DNA from: Agaribacillus aureus
Lineage (GTDB): Bacteria; Bacteroidota; Bacteroidia; Cytophagales; Cyclobacteriaceae
Assembly (NCBI GenBank): GCA_030442055.1
Contig: JAUJEB010000001.1
Location: forward strand, 1,178,001-1,242,000
Reading direction: 5' to 3'
Length of the DNA stretch: 64,000 nucleotides
Shown: positions 24,901-36,300 of the stretch, one piece after another
Position numbering within the stretch: the stretch's first letter is position 1
Layout: each line of letters begins with the position of its first letter
Position numbers and translations under genes: made by a program
Notes under the pieces: generated by a model
What the model saw: the letters and a program-made list of their open reading frames with translations, nothing else
Database searches by the model: none
What the model was told of the DNA's origin: nothing

Positions 24901-26915
24901 ATATAAAAGGCGTTCACGACCACGATGCGATTATGATATTAAATGTTCTACTCAAGTTCCTGAAGTCGGGAGATTTATTGAGATATTCTTCAGAAGCCAG
25001 GGCCTGTGCCACACTGTACTGGAAAGTTTTTATTTCGGAAGAAAGCAAAAACCACCTCAATCATCAGCTAAAAGGTGTCGGCACCATCCTAAAGGTATTC
25101 CCTGAAACCAGGGAATTTGATGATATCAAACTGATCTTACAAAGAGAAATTGAAGCCTTTGTGGACGAAGCCGGTCTCTTTGACCGTACCATTTGCTATC
25201 AGGCAGCTGAATATTTGTTCCACGAGGTCAACCGGGGCGACAAGTTTGTTATCGACGTGGAATCGGCCAGACTCTATGAGCGGTTTTTTCAATACCTCGG
25301 CAAAAAAAAGGCAAAAAAAGAGTTCGACCGATCTACCGCACAAATTGCCACTGACCCATTGGCAAAATATAGATTAATTCAGCACTGGCTGCGGGCCTTT
25401 GTCCGGTCAGACGATGAAATGGTCGGCGACGAATACATCAACGAAACCGCTACCATTATTTTAACAGACTCCTTTAAACCTAACCACGTCATTCATGTTG
25501 CCTTAAAAGAGACGTTGCAAGGGTTGTTGGGTACACATACCATTATTAAAGACAAGAGGTATGAGCTGGATTATAATGCCTTTACCCTGAAACTGGATAA
25601 TTTCGAAAAGCAGGTGGTTCCCAAATACCATAAATTTCTACAATTAAAGAAACAGATATCTACCGATTACAGTGAATCACTCAGGCTGGAGGAATTCAGA
25701 CCAAGAATTTTGTCATCATTCGTAAGAAATCAACTAATAGACCGGGTATACCTTCCGCTGATAGGCGCCAATCTGGCAAAACAGATTGGAACCGTCGGAG
25801 AAAATAAGAGAACCGACCTGATGGGCATGTTACTGCTAATTTCCCCGCCCGGCTACGGTAAAACCACCCTCATGGAATACATAGCTAATCGCCTGGGGCT
25901 TATATTTATGAAAATCAACGGACCTGCTATCGGCCATCAGGTTACCGCTGTTGATCCGGCCGAAGCAACAAATGCCGGTGCCAGGGAGGAGCTGGAAAAA
26001 TTAAACCTCGCATTCGAGATGGGTGACAACGTGATGATTTACCTCGATGACATTCAGCATTGTAATCCGGAGTTTTTGCAAAAATTCATCTCACTCTGCG
26101 ATGGTCAAAGGAAAATTGAGGGAATATATAAAGGCAAAAGTAAAACCTATGATTTCAAAGGGAAAAAAGTTTGCGTGGTAATGGCCGGCAATCCTTATAC
26201 CGAAAGTGGGGAGAAGTTTAGCATTCCCGATATGCTGGCTAACCGGGCCGATATTTATAATTTGGGAGATATTATAGGTGATAATGCCGGTGTATTTAAA
26301 CTGAGCTACCTGGAAAACTGCCTGACTTCTAATCCGGTCATGAATAAGTTAGCGGGAAAAAGCCAGCAGGACCTGTATACCATGATTAAAATTGCCGAAA
26401 CTGGCAACAGGGAAGGGCTTGATTTTGACTACGCTTATTCCGCCACCGAAATAGAGGAATATGTCAACGTTTTAAAAAAACTGTTGAAAGTACGCGATAT
26501 CATATTAAAGGTCAACATGGCCTACATATACTCCGCTGCTCAGGCCGATGAATATCGAACGGAGCCACCTTTTAAACTTCAGGGGTCTTACAGGGATATG
26601 AATAAGATTGCCGAAAAGGTGGTGCCGGTGATGAATGAAAAGGAACTGGCAACCCTGATCGATACCCATTACGAAAATGAGGTACAAACCCTGACAACCG
26701 GTGCCGAGGCAAATTTATTGAAATACAAGGAGCTTCAAAAGGCGCTGAACACACAGGATCAACAAAGGTGGGATGAGATCAAAAAAACCTTTGTACGCAA
26801 ACAGCAACTAAGCGTACTTGGAGGACAAAACCAGGTAGGACAGGTACTTTTGCAGATGGAGCATATTAACGACGGATTGAAAGGCATCATCAGTGCCTTG
26901 ATAAAAGATAAATAA
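21984..26915 (+). CDS. Giant coiled-coil AAA+ ATPase (annotated in other species as DNA repair ATPase, DUF3686-like)
   Basis: A 1,643-residue cytosolic protein. The first ~430 residues are beta-rich. A helical and coiled-coil middle follows (about 480-870), then a mixed region and a C-terminal AAA+ module. Walker A is PPGYGKTTL at about 1288, Walker B VMIYLDDIQH at about 1350, sensor-1 VMAGNP at about 1400, and LANRADIYNLGDI supplies a likely arginine finger near 1418. Length and layout match the large ATPases usually named DNA repair ATPase, a name with weak experimental basis as far as I know. Its position behind PspA, flotillin and an ABC exporter argues for membrane remodelling or assembly of these polymers rather than repair (inference). 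Confidence 0.8.
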   Translation: MTEKKANNKEKNPNPATELEAGTYEILSKRLQNNSLQLREKLSGLNESRKEVFGSIDTALITTERINTEHNCIPWDMEPIGNHFIFGYNVHIGLKVEMQLADVFSIYTFRDHGFHTEGLEMIADNTFIEDFRKLYKYYKNTRFVKFARIENHLFMIFRVGKGRDDIKTFKWLINGLELVYVDNRSDHEYVFPNQHEFNWEKTNRDFHREGEFPHISIEDKVFVETIGGDLTIKIEDNTDEGKGIYSEKVENIDQRLEDAEIYYTILGNIIILKIRPYQEKNFRYIVYNAKLKEARRIDALKDACVLLPDDYGIIFSNGYYLKTGEFKQFDNQLDNMYFERRIASPNGEDFLYVFYNKDSGIYLLLPYNIIEQKVNTPLTCHGYSIFENGELIILNADDAAKKHHTIQIWQTPYTGPNFQVQASNNSYLYKIGNKEIVKAMAECHEVISLIEKGDDYENLYADLIGITGDLKDSYHWIAREEAHNLASSLSAIHETASSAISEFEKVSAIRKNTREQVALVSKETKGLINRIKRQKADTVNAYVLNLQDLRNIRGKLISLKELRYADLEAVEGFEKEVETATANTSRECIKFLLKKDALAPYAQNVTRIENAVKQLKKIVEANQLAQEIADVSAELELLIEIVTNLKIEDATETTRIVDNISTIYSGFNKIKADLKNKRILLLGVEGKAEFNAQMKLVDQGLINYLDICDKPEKCDEYLTRLMVQLEELEGKFSEFDEFIDKISLKREEVYNGFETRKIALIEAQTKRANTLMQAADRILGAVKSRVSRFESIDEINGYYAGDLMIEKVRDIITSLVSLGDTVKSDEIQSRLKAVREEAVRQLKDKKELFLSGENIIQFGNHKFSVNTQPLSLTIVPKGDNMYFHLTGTNFFEKIDDAGFNDCKAVWDQAYVSENPQVYKGEYLAYKIIKSKPSGSDTAQNIPILTPEKLIKLDQKKLRNYVQQFMATRYHEAYIKGVHDHDAIMILNVLLKFLKSGDLLRYSSEARACATLYWKVFISEESKNHLNHQLKGVGTILKVFPETREFDDIKLILQREIEAFVDEAGLFDRTICYQAAEYLFHEVNRGDKFVIDVESARLYERFFQYLGKKKAKKEFDRSTAQIATDPLAKYRLIQHWLRAFVRSDDEMVGDEYINETATIILTDSFKPNHVIHVALKETLQGLLGTHTIIKDKRYELDYNAFTLKLDNFEKQVVPKYHKFLQLKKQISTDYSESLRLEEFRPRILSSFVRNQLIDRVYLPLIGANLAKQIGTVGENKRTDLMGMLLLISPPGYGKTTLMEYIANRLGLIFMKINGPAIGHQVTAVDPAEATNAGAREELEKLNLAFEMGDNVMIYLDDIQHCNPEFLQKFISLCDGQRKIEGIYKGKSKTYDFKGKKVCVVMAGNPYTESGEKFSIPDMLANRADIYNLGDIIGDNAGVFKLSYLENCLTSNPVMNKLAGKSQQDLYTMIKIAETGNREGLDFDYAYSATEIEEYVNVLKKLLKVRDIILKVNMAYIYSAAQADEYRTEPPFKLQGSYRDMNKIAEKVVPVMNEKELATLIDTHYENEVQTLTTGAEANLLKYKELQKALNTQDQQRWDEIKKTFVRKQQLSVLGGQNQVGQVLLQMEHINDGLKGIISALIKDK

Positions 26916-26956
26916 AATAGTTTTTCCTTTTGGCTAGCTTTTAATAAAGGAAATTT

Positions 26957-26972
26957 AGCTATGGCCATAGCT
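26957..26972. promoter_or_regulatory. 16-bp perfect palindrome between the AAA+ gene and the last cluster gene
   Basis: AGCTATGGCCATAGCT is perfectly self-complementary and lies 36 bp before the small gene at 27008. With no loop it is more likely a protein site than an RNA hairpin, but no binding factor can be named. Confidence 0.35.
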
Positions 26973-27007
26973 CTGTATCGTTTTTTTCACTTTAAACCAC
27001 TAAAATT

Positions 27008-27265
27008 ATGGGATACATGGGCTTTGGAATGCGCAAGGAAGTTTATACAAGAAAACCTAAACCCGCATTCAAAAAAATAAAAAAAATCTATGGCAAGCAC
27101 CTGGATTTGCCAAAATCATCATTGCAGTTAACCCCTGCTAAAACAGGGGCATACCGGCAAAAAAAATCAGTTCACCTGGTAGATACCGCCGCTTTTAAGA
27201 TATTTATCTTTTTGATTTTAGTTGGAGGTGTATTACTCATTATGCACTTCTTAGGATCAATATAA
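27008..27265 (+). CDS. Small basic tail-anchored protein
   Basis: An 85-residue protein of unrecognised family. Residues 1-58 are basic and rich in Lys/Arg (KPKPAFKKIKKIYGKH, then SSLQLTPAKTGAYRQKK). One hydrophobic helix (about 65-82, FKIFIFLILVGGVLLIM) ends the protein. It is the last gene of the plus-strand PspA cluster, 92 bp after the AAA+ gene, and faces the giant T9SS gene across a bidirectional terminator. It could tether the AAA+ ATPase or another soluble member to the membrane; this is inference from charge, topology and place. Confidence 0.6.
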   Translation: MGYMGFGMRKEVYTRKPKPAFKKIKKIYGKHLDLPKSSLQLTPAKTGAYRQKKSVHLVDTAAFKIFIFLILVGGVLLIMHFLGSI

Positions 27266-27310
27266 TTCAAGATAAATTAACTTAATACCGGTTGGGTAAT
27301 TTGTTCTTAT

Positions 27311-27350
27311 CATAAAAATCACGGCTACCCTATTGTTTGGGATAGCCGTG
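27311..27350 (-). terminator. Hairpin terminator for the giant T9SS gene
   Basis: CACGGCTACCC (27320-27330) pairs with GGGATAGCCGTG (27339-27350) with one bulged base. Read on the minus strand, the stem is followed by ATTTTTAT, giving an intrinsic terminator 9 bp past the giant gene stop. It can also stop the convergent plus-strand cluster. Confidence 0.8.
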
Positions 27351-27358
27351 AGTCATAC

Positions 27359-30300
27359 TTAATATATAATGATTTTATGTCTTGTTATCTGCTGATTTTG
27401 CTCAATGTTGAGAATATAGATACCATTGCGCAATTCGGCATTTGGCTTAATACTGACGTTTCTATCCATATTTTGAGGATCTATTATATCATAGTAGTAA
27501 CGTTTTCCTGAAATATCCAGCATTTCTATGGCAATTTTATTCCGGTTATTATGAGTTAAAATTTCCAGGTTGATATTACCATTTTTTGTGGGATTGGGAA
27601 AAACCTTGGTCTCCAGTCGCGGCATCAATTGAGAGATCTGCTCCTCCTCGACTTCAACCGCGACCACCGGAGAATATTCAAACTGCCCGTCAAAGTCAAC
27701 TTGTCTCAGGCGGTAATACGATTTTCCAAAGAAAGGTTCACGATCGGTGTAGTTGTAATTAGTTATCTCTTTGGTAGTACCGTTGCCGGCTACCTCACTG
27801 ATAATCTCCCAATTCGTTCCACCCTCAGATCGTTGAACCTCAAAGTAATCATTGTTTATTTCGGAAGCGGTAACCCACTTTAATACTACCTTTTGGTTTT
27901 CGACAGTGGCTGTAAATTCCATCAATTCAACCGGTAGCGGGGTGTTGGATAACACATTGGTTCCGTTGGTAGAACCAAGTGTTAAGGGGCTTAAAGAGGT
28001 TGGCGCATTGGTTCCGGCGATTGAATTTCCCGTCTGTAAAACAATATTTTGTCCTAAATCCTGCCACTGCGTTCCATTCCAGTGTACCACTTTCAAATCA
28101 TCCAGCGCTCCGGCATTTACCACGCTTCTTACGAGGTCTTCCCACCAAAGTCCCAACACGGGATATTCAGTACCTGCTTTTCTTTGCACATCCCAGTATT
28201 CAATAGTGCTCACATTATTTAATCCGGTACCAATACTGGTGGTATTGGTGAAGGACTGATCATAATATTGTGCTCTAAACGTGTTGGCCGCATCAGTCAG
28301 GTCATAAATCGCAATCCTTGCAAATATCGTCCCGTCTCCAATTGGAAAGATAAAGTCATCATCACCTTCCTTGCACATTGGCCCGGAAACATAGCTACTT
28401 TGAGAATAGCCTACGGCCGTGGCATTATCTGCCAAAGTAATCACGCCCGCCTCAGAATCAACTACACCGTCTGTAAGCGTCAACGTACCGGTAATACGAA
28501 TAGGATCCTGCAAACTCACAGCAATGGTGCCGGTTTCCGTGTTGTTGACGGTAAAATTGTTAAAGGTTTCACCTGCCCCTGCACTGTTAAGGATCTGAGT
28601 GCTGGTCCCGGTAAAAGATACCGTTCCGGTTCCGGGGGTAAACACACCACTATTGTCCCAATTACCAAACACATTAATGGCATAGCTGTCAGCGTCCAAA
28701 GTGCTGCCAGCCTGTATGACCAATTCGTTGGTAACAACAATATTGGAAAGCAGCGTCTTGGCACCTGTGCCACCAATATTTAAACTATAAAATGAATTTC
28801 CGCCATTGTCCGTGATATTCTCATTTCCACCGACAAAGAAAATTGTAGATGTATTTGCCGTGAATGAGTTAGCGGCTACTGTCCAGTTTCCACCCAGGTA
28901 AACATTATTGATAGCGTCGAATACCCCGTCAGTCACAGTAAAGTTTCCATCGATGTAAAGGTCTTCGTTAGACTGGAAGGTGGCGGTACCATCCCCGGCA
29001 TTATCACTATCAAATGTTAAATTGTTAAAGTGATTATTGACGGCGTCGGCGTTTGTGGTAATGGTATTTGTTCCGGCTTCAGCCACTAATGTCACGGTGG
29101 ATGTCGTCCCACTATTAAAGGTACCTGCATTATTCCAATCGCGTTTGGCGGTAAAATTGGTGCTACCATTAATCGTAATGGTCCCACCGTTGAGTATGTC
29201 TCCCCCATCGTCGCCGGTAAAATCGCCAATGGTTAAATTAACGCCATTGTTAATCGTTAAAATCGCGTCCGCTGTCAGTGTAAGGTTAAACCCTAGCCCC
29301 GGTGCATCGCCACTTCCTACAAATCCTAAAATTGGATCATTGGCGCCTCCACTACCTATAATTACCCGCAGGGTTTCCGTGGGGATACCGTTATCCCAAT
29401 TACTTGCAACATTCCAATCAGGGCTTGTTCCCCCCACCCATTGTGTCACGTTAGATAAAGTCCACCGCAACAGACCGCTCGTGGCACTAGTAGTCACCTC
29501 GTCATCATCCTCAAAATCGGCTCCTCCAAGCAGACCTCCCCAGTTGTTGAAGGTGATTAAATCGGTGGGGTCACCGCTTTCATACCTGACGTTGTCGGCA
29601 GGTCCGGTATTGAAAGTTACCTCCTCTATTGTTATGGCACCGGTCGGATTAAATTGAAACCACAGGTAACGGCCTCCACTTGCTCCATTGGAGAAGGTAC
29701 CGTTGGAAAAGTTTCTGGTGGCGTTAAGGTTTGCTCCGGAAAGCAAATTCAGTCCCGTAGCATCCGAATAGCTGACCGAATAGTATTGAGCGGCAATATT
29801 ACCGCCACTCTCGACAGTGAATGCATAGTTCCCGGAAGATCTTCTGGTTAAAGTTGCCACATCGGCGGCACCTGTTCCTACAAGGGCAAAAGATCCCCCA
29901 TCCTTCACTCGAAAATCTGCTGCACTTCCCAGTTGTAATGTTTCATTTGCGCCAACCGTTAAATTCCCGTGTATGTTAATGTTATCTAATCCGGTATTAT
30001 CTCCAAGCCTCAATAACTGTCCATTAAGGTCCAGGTCTCCGCTCAGAAGGTTAAAATCACCGTCGGATGTCAGTCCATTGGTCACCAACTGGAAAGTAGT
30101 GCCGTTACCGTGGTCATCGATATCTAAATCAAAGAAAACGTCCCCACCTGTATTAATAGCGACGGTTCCTCCACCAGTGTTATTAAAGGTAACTTTTTGA
30201 CTATTAGCCGTAAAAGTTCCATTGTTTGTGAAATTACTACCTACCGTGAGGTCATGGCTTCCTAAACTGAATGTACCGGTAGTGACAAGAAAATCATTGA

Positions 30301-33300
30301 TGACCGTCGTATTATTACCTAACTGTATGGTTCCAATTACATCAATCTCCAGGTTGTAGAATCTATCATTGCCATTATTCAAAATTTTCAATCCGCTTTG
30401 AGAATTCAATTCCACAGTTCCGCTTCCAGGTGTAAACAGCGCCGATGCATTTTTATCCCAGTTGCCAACCACGGAAATTCTGTCATTGGCGGAATTCATG
30501 ATAAAGATAGAGGTAGCCTCAAATCTGAGATCCCCGGAAACGGTTAGTTCAGTATCGGTTGCTGTGGCAACCGTATTGATGGTTACGATAGCACCTGAGC
30601 CAATGGTCAGGTTATTCACCTGCGGAAATTCTCCCGGGTTGAGCGGATTGTCGTCAGTAATTACCGGAAAGTTTACAATAAATGGAGACATGGTGCTTGG
30701 ATCGGGAATAATAGCATCGGTAGAAGCACTTGGAATGTCTGCAGTGTTCACGCCGCCCTCAGTTTCCCAGTTGTCCGAATCAAACCAGTCCGTACCGTTT
30801 TGTCCGTTCCAAACCAATGTAGGTGGGAAGGTCCAGTTGATAATATTAAAATCATCCTTGTCGAAATCTTCTCCGGCAAAGTTTCCCGAAGAGTTGTAAA
30901 CCTCTATTGTACCTGTTGAAGCGATAGATTTAAAAATGTTGGATGCCCCATTTCCGGGATTATCTGCAAAAGATACATTTTCAATGCGGCCGGCCCCATT
31001 AATGTTTTGTGTATTTTCGATACGTAAATAAGGAGCACCGGCAAGACCATTCGCAAATGCGCCATTACTAAAATTATCAGTCGCATCAACAGTCCCGGTA
31101 GCGGTAACATAAATCCCATTGGTGAGCGTATATTCGATTAGGTAGTTGTTGGCGGCAATGGTACCATCCTCAACCGTAAAATTATACCTTGCGCCACCGT
31201 CTCCTGTCAAAGTGGCCACATTGCTGACATCTCCAATCAGTTCAAATCTGCCGCTATTTTTTACCAGTACGGACGTATTGTTACCCAACGCCAAAGTGCC
31301 GCCGGATCCTACCTGATAGGTACCGGAAGAGATCGTGACCACATCCGACCCATCGCCAAGCGTTACACTTTTACCAGTACCGCTAGTACCTTCTCCGTTA
31401 AATATACCTGCATTTAAATTAAACTGTCCGTCCACATCCAAATCATCTTCCAGGTTGTAAATTCTGGAATTATTATCGGCCTCAATGGTCAAGTTAAAAA
31501 GGGATGAACCATTGGTCCTGATGATGGCGCTTGTGTTCGAGGTATTCAGGAAGTAGGTACCACTGCGGCTGAACGTTCCGCCGGTAGCATTCAGGTTACC
31601 GCCAACGGTTATGGTATGACCGCTGGCATTAAATTCCCCGTTGATAACATTTAAGTCGTTCTGCACGATGAAACTATTATTATCAACATCCACCAAATCT
31701 GCAGATTTATTGACCACCAGGTTGTAAAAATCCTTTGTTCCGGTGAGGTCATTATTAATTCTTTGGTTATTGCCCCCGGAGAATACAACGTTTCCATTTC
31801 TTGCGTTAAAGGAACCGCCGCCAAAATTATACCAGTGACCTTGAATTTCGATATCATAGTTGGCAGTAGTAACGTCTACTGTCGACTCCCTGAAATACAG
31901 GTTTTCCTGTACGCCGATGTCACCGCTTAAAGTTTTGGTATTGGCGTGATCCATGGAGAGCCGGCCATAATTAATCTCAACAACATTACTGGCAGCATCT
32001 GTAAAGGCACCTCTTACGGTTTGGTTACCGGTCCCATAGTACCTGGTATCACTGTTAGCATGCATGTTATAGGCACCAAACCCTGCGGGAAAGTTATTGG
32101 CTCCTTCTACCAAAATTATTTCTCCATCATCCAAAGTAAAGGTTCCCACACCTGGTCCTGAGGTATTGGTGATTAAAAAAGTGCCGACATCCAATACATT
32201 AATGGTATTATTGGCTGTCACATCACCGGTGACATTAATATCTGTAAACAGCTCAATGTTGGAAGTACCGCCAAAGGTAATGCTGCTAAATTCGGGATCT
32301 GTGCCGTCAATACTCTCAATATCCTGCCCCCCGGCAACTTTATCGAAGGTAATCCTTCCATTACCAAGGTAAGAGCCGGCGCCGGCAACCCAGTCATCAC
32401 CGGCAAAGGTATGGCCTGTTTGTCCTCCATCATTAAACACCCCTCCCGAATTGATGGTGACATCACTGTTCATATCAATTGTACCTACATTACCGGAATT
32501 TTGCGCTGCAACGGTACTGGAAATGTTAAAATCAAAGTCTATAATGTTGGTTTTTTCAAAAGTTTTCGTGCCTGTACCTACCGCATTTAATCCATAGAAT
32601 TTCATCTCGGAGATGGTCTGATTGTCACCGTCGAGGTAAATATTTCCTTCGGTTGTGTTAATAAAATCCCCACCGTTTGCCGCATTCCTGGTAATATCTC
32701 CAGCGAAGTAGTAATCGTAGCCTGTGGTGGTTGGCGTCAGGATGCCCCTGTTAATGTTCAAAGCACCATTGATATCAACGTCTGTTCCTTCCAGGTTAAA
32801 GATGGCGCCTCCATCGACGGTAAGGTTGTAAAATGCGCTGGTGCCCTGGTTGATGGTTACACTTCCGGCAGTAGCATCAAAAACTACGGTTCCCGTACCC
32901 GCATCAAATATTGCCGGATCAACGAGGGACCAGCTACCTTGTACATTTATATCACTGGTTGCATGGGCAACGACCAATGCTGCCGTACCTGTTCCATCTC
33001 CTACAATGACATCGCCCTCTACATCCACATCACCATCATTTTCTAATTTCAGTACGCCATCGCCAATAATCCTCAAATTCAGCGATGTTGCTCCGGTACC
33101 ATTTCCCGCATCTATTTTGGCAATGTTTTGTCCCAGGGGAATAATTGCTTCCAACAAATTAGTAGGCACTCCAGCGGTCCAGTTACCTGCTTTATACCAA
33201 TCAGAGTCGACCGTTCCGATCCAGGTGGTGGTAGTTGGCGTTGGCCATATGACAAGGTTGCCATCATCGTCATCAAAAGTCTCTCCAGCAAGCAAACCGT

Positions 33301-36300
33301 TGGTTACTGTTTGAAATGTAATGGTATTGGTCAAGGCGCTGTTTCGGGACACATTAATGTGTGTACCTACAGTGGGAGCTCCATCAAAATTGAAAGTTAC
33401 GTTGCTAACATTAATATTTGCTCCCCCTCCTATATTGTCTGTGTCAATGGTCAAATACCTTGAAGTTTGTGCCGTGCTGGTTGACATATTGGACCAGGTC
33501 CCATTTGACAGGTTATTCGTTACATCAAGTGTCGCGTTGGCATTCATTACCAAACCATTGTAGTACAGATATTGGAAATGATAATATTGCGCCCCTAAAA
33601 CCCCTGTTCCGGCGCCTCCATTATCAACAATAATATTTATCCTGTTATTCCCATCAGATCTTGTGATTGTGGCCACATTACCATCCACCCCGACAACGTT
33701 CAGCGTTCCATCTACATACAAAGTAGCGCCAATATCTGTTGTATTGTTGTTATCATCATGGGTATCAAATTGCAGTAAAGCGCCTGCATCGACCTCAATG
33801 GTACCACCGGCTTCAATGGTGTGTACTTCGCCAGCCGGATCATCGGCATCATTGTTGCCCAGCGTCAGGACGTTACCATCCAGATCCAATGTCGCTCCAT
33901 TTCCTACTACCAATGTTTCATCAATATTGGTAGCCTCTGAAATGGTATAGGTTCTGGTACTGGTTTGGCTCTGATTAAAGGTAACGTTATAAAATGGCAG
34001 TCCTGCCGTAGTAATTGTTTTAGCATCGGTGGAATTACTTTCGAAAGCTACTGTGCCGGCGCGGTCGTTAAACGTTCCTCCGTTATTCAGCCAGTTCCCC
34101 GTTAACGCAATGGTGTAATTGGCATTGGTGACGTCCAGGGTCAGACCTGTATTAATGGTCAGATCATCGATGTGCCAGTTCCCGGCCAATGATTTGTTGC
34201 CTGAAACTTCCAGCACGACATCCTGTGCCGTCAGCGATGGAATTACCTGTGAACCATCCCGGTCAAATGTCAAATTGGCATTGGCAGTGTTCCAGGTACC
34301 ATTGATAGTAAATACGGCGGAAGCAATGGTATGACTTAAAGATCCGAAATTGGCGGTGGCATTGGCAGAAACTTCAAATGCGCCATTTTCTACGTTCAAT
34401 CCGTTGGTTATAATATTTGTGGTACCAAATAAATCCGCAAAAATAACCGCCCCAAAGGCATTGTTCACGCCTGGATCAATATTCTGGGTGGAGGCAATTC
34501 CGCTAAAAGTTACGGGTAATGTAGTGCTGGTATGTTCGAATGTTCCATTGTTTACCCAGGAGGTACCCGCAAAATCCACGGCCCGGCTGAATTGTACAGA
34601 GACGCCGGCATTAATCGTCAAATCACCGTCAATATCGAGGGTTTCATCCAAAGTCTTGGAGCCGGTACCGGAAAAAACCACATTCTGAAAATGCAGATTG
34701 TGCGTACCGCCATTATCGTTTCTAATGCTTTGATCACCGCCGTCAAAGGTTACTGTATTACCTCCTGAGGGGGTGTAGTTTCGGATATCCACAGTGCCTC
34801 CGGCAAAATTCAGGTTAAAACCGCCATCAACCAAAGTGGTATTGGCATTGGAATCAAAATCTCCATCCACATCCAGGTTGGCATCAAGGGTTGCATTCCC
34901 GACTGTGTTTATTGTTAAATTGCCATAGGTTGGTGTGGCATACACATTTTGGTTGGAAGATCCATCCAGCCGTACCAAACTCGTCACATCTATGCTATAG
35001 GCATCAAAACCTGTTGGAAAGGCTGTATTTGGTGTTACTACCTCCACATCCAGGGTACTCTGCTCTTCCATTACAAAGGCCGTTACTGCTGCGCCTCCCT
35101 TGGTGACAGTATACGTCCTCATATTGAAGGTCGCATCCTTATTAATGGTGAAATCTCCTGTGATAGTCGTGTTAGCACTCAGGTTTCTGTTGCCGGTGCC
35201 GGCAAGTATTAAATTATTAAATTGAGTAATATCCGCATCGATGGTCCATCCTGTACCGTCATCGTCATGATATAAGGTTCCCCCTGCCGAACCATCCGTA
35301 CCCCAGTCTACCTGAGGTGCACCCGGATAAAGTACCAATGCATCAACCAGTGAGATCGTTACCCCGTCAGCAACACTAAGCGTCGTTTCGGCATCGGATC
35401 CGGTGCCAACAACCAAATCGTCTTTCACCCTAAAACTACTGGTAGCATTCTTGGTTGTCGGTGTTCCGGCACTGTTGCTAAATAGCTGTAAATCAAAATA
35501 TTCAACACCACCAAAGATATCCTGGTTCCCATCTCCCCGGTATTGAACATTTCCACCGGTAATAGCATAGGTACCGAATCCTGACGGGAAGTTTGTATTT
35601 GGATTGATGCCATATATCTGCAATGTTCCATTGGTCATGGTCATGGTACCAGAGGCGGTACCTGTAACGGTATTTCCATCATTTATTACGACCGAGGCGG
35701 TAGATACAAAGTTCAGATTTCCATTCACAGTTATGCTTTGATTTACGGTTTTTGTACCACTACCCTGAAAACTCAGGTTATTGAATGTGGTGGTTTGATC
35801 GCTTTGGAATTGCATGCCCTCGTTCACCACCACGGTACCGATGCCGGTCTGTGTAAATCCGGATGCACCTATGCCGTTTCTCCAGTTACCACCGATAAAT
35901 ATGATGTTTTCATTACCGTCCACCACCATGCCGGTCGCATTGGTAATATAAAAGGTACCGTTAACATAGATGTTGCTGTTAATCTCTTTTCTTGAAGAGG
36001 CGGTATAAAAATACAATTCATTGAAAGTACCTCCCGATATGTTCTGCGTTCCTGACCCTCTCATTTCAACACGGGCACTCCCGCCATTAAAGACACCGGC
36101 ACCTACGGTCCAGTCCCCGTAATCTCTTATATCATAACCTGAAGAGGCATCTAGTGTTCCGCGGATGATGTTTAGATGATTATTTACCCTGATATTGCTC
36201 CCTAGTGTATAGACGACGCCATCTTCTGCATTAATCTCCAGGGTATAAAACCGGTGTCCCGAGCCATAACCGCCGGTAGTGATGGTGTGCGCTCCGTCAT

